Shown: positions 13,504 through 17,272 of the stretch, one piece after another
Numbering within the stretch: the stretch's first letter is position 1
Layout of the letters: every line of letters starts with the position of its first letter
NCBI GenBank assembly: GCA_022703195.1
Contig: JAKLEF010000009.1
Span: 1-17,272, forward strand
Length of the DNA: 17,272 nucleotides
Source: Candidatus Fermentibacterota bacterium
Lineage (GTDB): Bacteria > Fermentibacterota > Fermentibacteria > Fermentibacterales > Fermentibacteraceae
Reading direction: 5' to 3'
The notes under the pieces: generated by a model
Database searches by the model: none
Seen by the model: only the letters and a program-made list of their open reading frames with translations
What the model was told of the DNA's origin: nothing
Made by a program: the position numbers and the translations under genes

Positions 13504-14345
13504 CTGAACTCCCCCGGCAGCCCGCGCAGCCGTTCGAGGCTGTAGACCGGGCCGTCGGTGCACGCGTAGGAACCGCCGATGCCGCACCGGCCGCACTTGC
13601 CTATGCCGCACTTCATCTTCATCTCCAGCGACAGGAATATGTCCGCGGGCGCCAGGCCCAGGTCCGCGAGCACGGGCAGCGTGTAGCGGATCATTGCCGG
13701 AGGCCCGCACACCAGCGCCGCCCTCCCCCCCAGAACGCTTTTAACTCCTTTAACTTTCTCGACCGCCGCCGGCACAGTGCCTGTCATCCCGGTCCATCCC
13801 TCGTCCGCCCTGTCCACGGTCACTACGAGGTTCATGTCGTCCCGCGCGGCCCAGTCGCACAGGTCGTCCCGGTAGAGAAGGAGCCCGGGGTTCCTCGCGC
13901 CGTAGACCACCGTGATCCCGCCGAAGTTCCCGCGGTTCCCGGGGTGCAGGGCGTAGTTCGTGAATGCCCTGAGGGTCGAGAAGCCGAAGCCGCCGCCGAT
14001 CACCAGCAGGTCGCGGCCCGAGAGTCCCTCGACCGGGTAGCCGTTGCCCAGCGGGCCCCTGAGGCCCACGCTCTCGCCGGGTTCGAGGTAGTGCAACTCG
14101 GTCGTGACAGTCCCCACGCGGGCAATCGTGAAATCGAGCATGTCGGGGGACATGGGCGACGAGGCGATCCCGAACGGGGCCTCCCCCACTCCGAGTATCG
14201 AGAGCTCCGCGAACTGACCCGGCACGAACCCGAAGGGCGCCGTGCCATCGGGGAAAGTGAGCGAGATGGTGCGGATCGAGCCGTCCTCCGTCTCCGTGAC
14301 GCTCTTCTCCACCCTCATCGGGACCGGCGCGTACGGATTGCTCAC
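13500..14345 (-). CDS. flxA: FAD/NAD(P)-binding oxidoreductase subunit (FlxA / sulfhydrogenase gamma-like)
   Basis: The product is 281 aa. GTG 14345 has GGAGGGG upstream and overlaps the previous stop as GTGA. The ferredoxin-reductase fold has an FAD site (VPGQFAEL, FGIASSP), GPLGNGYPV, the nucleotide-binding LLVIGGGFGFSTLRAF, and ALVCGPPAMIRY. The C-terminal CGIGKCGRCGIGGSYAC motif (Cys246, 251, 254, 262) holds a [2Fe-2S] cluster, as in dihydroorotate dehydrogenase electron-transfer subunits and HydG of sulfhydrogenases. It is the likely NADH entry point of the complex. I favour FlxA because of the gene order with hdrABC. Confidence 0.88.
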   Translation of the reverse strand: MSNPYAPVPMRVEKSVTETEDGSIRTISLTFPDGTAPFGFVPGQFAELSILGVGEAPFGIASSPMSPDMLDFTIARVGTVTTELHYLEPGESVGLRGPLGNGYPVEGLSGRDLLVIGGGFGFSTLRAFTNYALHPGNRGNFGGITVVYGARNPGLLLYRDDLCDWAARDDMNLVVTVDRADEGWTGMTGTVPAAVEKVKGVKSVLGGRAALVCGPPAMIRYTLPVLADLGLAPADIFLSLEMKMKCGIGKCGRCGIGGSYACTDGPVYSLERLRGLPGEFR

Positions 14346-15343
14346 CTCTCCCCTCCGAAGGCATCCAGGAGGAGCCTGATGTCTAGGTTCACCGGGCATG
14401 CCTCGACGCATCTTCCGCAGCCCACGCACCCCGGCATGCCGTAGCTCTCGAGGCAGTAGCTGAACTTGTGCATCAGCCTGTGCCTGTACCTGTCGGCTCC
14501 CGTGGGCCTGGGATCGTGCCCGGAGGCCTGCCTCGTGAAGGTCTTGAACTGGCACGAGTCCCAGATGCGGCTGCGCACGATCCGACCGTCCTCCTCGGCG
14601 TCGACGATGTCGAAGCAGTGGCACGAAGGGCAGAGGAACGTGCAGGCCCCGCAGCCCAGGCACTTGGCGGTCAGAGCCTCCCAGCGCGGGTCGTCGAACG
14701 CCTGCTCCAGTCGCCCGCGGAGGGCTGACAGGTCGCGGGGCGCCCCGGCCTGCGGAAACGCTGCGGGGTCGGTCACCCGCCCATCCGAACTCCCGAGGCC
14801 CGCTCTCCCGACGAGAGAGGCGCCCCTTTCGGTGATGATCCTGACGATCCACCCCTCCCCCGAGGGCTCGAGCAGGATATCGGAGCCCTCCACAGAGAGC
14901 GGTCCGCCTCTGGTGGAGGTGCAGAAGCAGGTGGCGCGGGGCTCGCGGCAGCCGATCGAGAGGATCGTGAGCGCCTCCCTGCGGGCGGCGTAGTAGGGAT
15001 CGATCCTGTCCCCCCCTGCATAGACCCTGTCCAGGAATACGATGGCGCGGGCGTCGCAGGGCCTGGCCCCGAAGAGTATCGTCGGTTCCGGTGCCGGAAC
15101 GCTATCGACTGCGCTTCCCCCCGGTTCCATGGCGAGAAGGGTCTCTGTCATCGGTGCGAGGATCTGCCTGGGCGGCCTGACGGCGCCGGAACTGTCCAGC
15201 AGCGCCTCGGACGCGGACAAGACCCTGTCGAATGCCGCTCCGTCACCCTCGGCGACTGGCGCGTACACGGTCACGCCCGGCATGGCCAGGATGCCTTCCA
15301 GCAGGCGGACGAGGGATTCGCGGCCGTGGATCGTATCCGTCAT
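14342..15343 (-). CDS. 4Fe-4S electron-transfer subunit (FlxB / sulfhydrogenase beta-like)
   Basis: The product is 333 aa with ATG at 15343, in an ATGA overlap with the upstream gene. The N-terminal domain resembles sulfhydrogenase beta/AsrA proteins, with ILFGARPCDARAI and GCREPRATCFCT. The C-terminal domain has two ferredoxin motifs, CLGCGACTFLCPSC (Cys228, 231, 234, 238) and CVGCGRCVEACP (Cys306, 309, 312, 316). It should relay electrons between the flavin subunit and the Hdr part. Whether it is best called FlxB or FlxC cannot be settled by eye. Confidence 0.85.
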   Translation of the reverse strand: MTDTIHGRESLVRLLEGILAMPGVTVYAPVAEGDGAAFDRVLSASEALLDSSGAVRPPRQILAPMTETLLAMEPGGSAVDSVPAPEPTILFGARPCDARAIVFLDRVYAGGDRIDPYYAARREALTILSIGCREPRATCFCTSTRGGPLSVEGSDILLEPSGEGWIVRIITERGASLVGRAGLGSSDGRVTDPAAFPQAGAPRDLSALRGRLEQAFDDPRWEALTAKCLGCGACTFLCPSCHCFDIVDAEEDGRIVRSRIWDSCQFKTFTRQASGHDPRPTGADRYRHRLMHKFSYCLESYGMPGCVGCGRCVEACPVNLDIRLLLDAFGGER

Positions 15344-16308
15344 TCCCGCTTCCGCCCGGGATCGAGCATGAAGTCCTGCGAATCCTCCATGGAGGAGGCC
15401 GCGAGGGGCTGCGGCGCGTTCTCGTCCAGGCCGGCCCTGCATCCGAAGAGCTCCGATACGTCGGAGGCGAGCCTGCGGTTGAGGATCGAAAGGTCCACCC
15501 CCGTGGGGCAGGCCCGCGCGCACGCCCCGCACTCCGCGCAGCGCCCGGCAAGGTGCATGGCGCGCATCACGTGGAAGGCCGTGACGTCCTCCGGGTGCGC
15601 ACCCCTCCCCACCCACTGCGGCTGCGACGAGTCGGCGAAGCACGAGGCGCATGTGCAGAGCGGGCATGCGCTCCGGCAGGCATAGCACCGGATGCACTTA
15701 GCCATCTCGGCCTCCACCCTGGAGCGCCTCTCCTCCGCAGGAAGGGAGGCGAAGGCCTCAACGTCGGGGAAGCCGGGATCGCGCTCGGCCACGGGGTCCC
15801 CCAGGGGGATGTCGCAGATCACCGGGTTCCGCCTGGCGCACAGCCGGCAGCTCGCGTGCAGCACCTCGTCGAGAGGGACCGACACGGGCTCCGGGCCGCC
15901 GTGGATGACAAGCATGCCGTCCGATTCATCCACCGCCGTAACGCGGAGCCCCGGGAACCGCCTCGCGATCGCCCGGGGGTCGGCCATGCCTGTGCACGGC
16001 ACGCCGATCACGACGATGTCGCTGCGCTTCAGGCGCCTCTCCTTGATGAGCTCCACGATCGCCCGGGAGTCGCAGCCCCTGGCCACTATCGCGGCCTTCC
16101 TGCCCGGTTCGAGATATCTGGCGAGATTGTTGGCGCAGAATGCGTTCCAGACCAGGCGCCCGGCGTCGGACGGGTCGGTGACGAGGCATGGCGTGGCGCG
16201 CATCGGGATGGAGCCCTGCTCGAAGCCTATGACGACCTCTGCCGAGCCTTCCGACAGAAGCCGCGAGGCGGCCTCCGCTATCCGGGCCGACAGCCCCGCG
16301 CCGCTCAC
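15340..16308 (-). CDS. Multi-cluster iron-sulfur subunit (FlxC-like)
   Basis: The product is 322 aa. GTG 16308 has GGAGG upstream and overlaps mvhD as GTGA. The N-terminal half, with ARGCDSRAIVELI, GVPCTGMADP and HASCRLCARRNPVIC, resembles the F420-hydrogenase beta/FrhB-type fold. The C-terminal half has CIRCYACRSACPLC (Cys205, 208, 211, 215), extra Cys218, 220 and 223, and CAECGACARACPTGVD (Cys257, 260, 263, 267). This is a cytoplasmic electron-wire subunit, placed between the MvhD-like and FlxB-like genes as in flx-hdr operons. Confidence 0.82.
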   Translation of the reverse strand: MSGAGLSARIAEAASRLLSEGSAEVVIGFEQGSIPMRATPCLVTDPSDAGRLVWNAFCANNLARYLEPGRKAAIVARGCDSRAIVELIKERRLKRSDIVVIGVPCTGMADPRAIARRFPGLRVTAVDESDGMLVIHGGPEPVSVPLDEVLHASCRLCARRNPVICDIPLGDPVAERDPGFPDVEAFASLPAEERRSRVEAEMAKCIRCYACRSACPLCTCASCFADSSQPQWVGRGAHPEDVTAFHVMRAMHLAGRCAECGACARACPTGVDLSILNRRLASDVSELFGCRAGLDENAPQPLAASSMEDSQDFMLDPGRKRE

Positions 16309-16745
16309 CGCGCACCTCCGGCATTCCTGCGGGCCGGCCCGAGCTCGCGCACCCGTTCCGTGACGGTCTCGATCACCTCTGCGAACCTCCCGCCCTCGGA
16401 GGCGGACACCCACGTGAAGTGCAGCCTGCCCTCCTCGATCCCGAGGTGCCCGAGCAGGCGGGCCATCAATGCGAACTTCCTGCGCGCGCCCAGGTTCCCC
16501 GAGATGTAGTGGCAGTCGCCGGGATGGCAGCCCGAGACGAGCACCCCGTCGGCGCCCCTGCGGAAGGCCGACAGGATGAAGAAGGGGTTGATCCTGCCCG
16601 CGCACGGCACGCGGATCACGCGCACCGAGGCGGGGTACTGCATCCTGCCCACGCCTGCAGAGTCGGCTCCGGCGTAGCTGCACCAGTTGCAGAGGAACGC
16701 CACGATCCTGGGCTCCCAGCCAGCGTTCGCGTTCGTTCCCGTCAC
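16305..16745 (-). CDS. mvhD: MvhD/FlxD-like [2Fe-2S] subunit
   Basis: The product is 146 aa. GTG 16745 has GGAGG upstream and overlaps the hdrA stop as GTGA. The pattern is AFLCNWCSYAGADSAG (Cys19, Cys22), VIRVPCAGRINP (Cys48) and VSGCHPGDCHY (Cys73, Cys78), then a helical tail. These are the cluster ligands of MvhD, which docks an electron donor module to HdrA. In hydrogenase-free organisms the Flx subunits play that part, as here. Confidence 0.93.
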   Translation of the reverse strand: MTGTNANAGWEPRIVAFLCNWCSYAGADSAGVGRMQYPASVRVIRVPCAGRINPFFILSAFRRGADGVLVSGCHPGDCHYISGNLGARRKFALMARLLGHLGIEEGRLHFTWVSASEGGRFAEVIETVTERVRELGPARRNAGGAR

Positions 16746-17272
16746 GGCGCCCTCCGTGTCCCGCAGCCTATCATCGCGTGTATCTCGCGGTCGGTGAACC
16801 CGAGGATGTCTGCTGCACCGCACCTGCACGAGGAGGCGCAGAGCCCGCAGCCCTTGCACAGGGCCTCGTTCACCACGGCCTTGCCCTCGGCCTCGTCCAT
16901 CTCGATGGCGCGGAACGGGCAGAGTGCTGCGCAGGTGCCGCATCCAGAGCACCTGTCGGAGTTGATTCTGCATACCGTCCCCCCCGCCTCGATCGAATCG
17001 CGGGAGAGCACCAGCGCGGCCCTCGAGGCCGCCGCCCCGGCCTGGGCGATGCTCTCGCCCATCGTCTTCGGGCCGTGGGCGAGGCCGCACACGAACACGC
17101 CCTCGGTGGCGAAGTCCACCGGGCGCAGCTTCACGTGCGCCTCCATGAAGAAGCCGTCCTCGTCGAGAGGCACCTTGAAGAGCCCGGCGAGCCTGGCGGC
17201 ATCCTCCGAGGGCGTGATGGCCGACGCGAGGCCCACGATGTCGGCGTCTATCGAAACCGTCTTGCCCAGCAC
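16742..17272 (-). CDS. hdrA: HdrA-like flavoprotein, C-terminal 176 residues only
   Basis: The gene enters from the right edge, so the N-terminus and most of the FAD domain are missing; the apparent first codon is not a start. What remains has VFVCGLAHGPKTMGESIAQAGAAASRA, the end of the thioredoxin-reductase-like flavin domain of HdrA. Two ferredoxin motifs follow, CSGCGTCAALCPF (Cys108, 111, 114, 118 of the visible part) and CKGCGLCASSCRCG (Cys139, 142, 145, 149), and then GFTDREIHAMI. HdrA is the bifurcating flavin subunit sending electrons to ferredoxin and to HdrBC. It is first of the visible genes of the operon. Confidence 0.93.
   Translation of the reverse strand: MLGKTVSIDADIVGLASAITPSEDAARLAGLFKVPLDEDGFFMEAHVKLRPVDFATEGVFVCGLAHGPKTMGESIAQAGAAASRAALVLSRDSIEAGGTVCRINSDRCSGCGTCAALCPFRAIEMDEAEGKAVVNEALCKGCGLCASSCRCGAADILGFTDREIHAMIGCGTRRAP

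Noticed and set aside
11944..13545. Long plus-strand and other-frame minus-strand openings across hdrB/hdrC
   Set aside because: Composition is dominated by R, P, A and H, and they overlap confirmed CCG and ferredoxin motifs; antisense shadows.
1..17272. Genome-wide UGA recoding (to Gly or Trp)
   Set aside because: Many intact genes end at UGA with a correctly placed overlapping start of the next gene, so UGA is a working stop here.

Overview
This is a GC-rich bacterial window with dense, mostly leaderless-looking gene packing. No gap between genes exceeds about 210 bases, and I saw no tRNA, rRNA, CRISPR array or insertion sequence. The combination of many small secreted proteins with a shared C-terminal TWxxIKxxF-type tail, FG-GAP/VCBS propeller repeats, an NADH-linked heterodisulfide reductase and DsrC suggests an uncultured anaerobe of the FCB type. 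From memory the tail resembles proteins of candidate phylum Fermentibacteria (Hyd24-12); this placement is inference, not proof.

Layout. (1) 1-2767, minus strand: three secreted proteins. These are a truncated FG-GAP/VCBS protein whose signal peptide lies in a different frame from its body, a small beta-rich protein, and a propeller-like protein. Good hairpin terminators follow the last two. (2) 2833-7171, minus strand: an arsR-led operon encoding ArsR, a DUF318/ArsP-type permease, a small CxxC thioredoxin-like protein, a membrane-anchored thioredoxin (CIPC), a CcdA-like thiol transporter and an ACR3 arsenite exporter. (3) 7289-8550, plus strand, divergent from arsR: two tandem paralogous secreted proteins, each interrupted by an in-frame UGA at the same place in a Cys-x-x-UGA motif. 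Each UGA is followed 11 nt later by the same 8-bp hairpin with an AGGU loop, which fits a bacterial SECIS element. I read them as two probable, apparently undescribed CxxU selenoproteins; this is the main discovery. (4) 8668-9267: another secreted protein with the common tail. (5) 9322-10423: a divergent pair, a rhodanese-like protein lacking the catalytic Cys and a DUF6714-like protein. (6) 10551-12055: a cysteine-desulfurase-family enzyme followed by a complete DsrC. (7) 12091-17272, minus strand and convergent with dsrC: hdrA (partial)-mvhD-flxC/flxB-like-flxA-like-hdrC-hdrB, with 4-nt start/stop overlaps at five of the six junctions.

How it fits together. Region 7 looks like an FlxABCD-HdrABC complex, which in anaerobes is proposed to bifurcate electrons from NADH to ferredoxin and to a disulfide such as DsrC, and the dsrC gene sits right next to it. 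The desulfurase could feed sulfur (or selenium) to DsrC and related carriers. The arsR operon carries an inside-to-outside thiol relay (CcdA plus exported thioredoxin). The divergent CxxU proteins are exported, so they could be clients of that relay; this last link is speculative. UGA is used as a normal stop by many other genes here (hdrA, mvhD-like, flx genes, hdrB, arsR, ACR3), so the genetic code is not globally changed.
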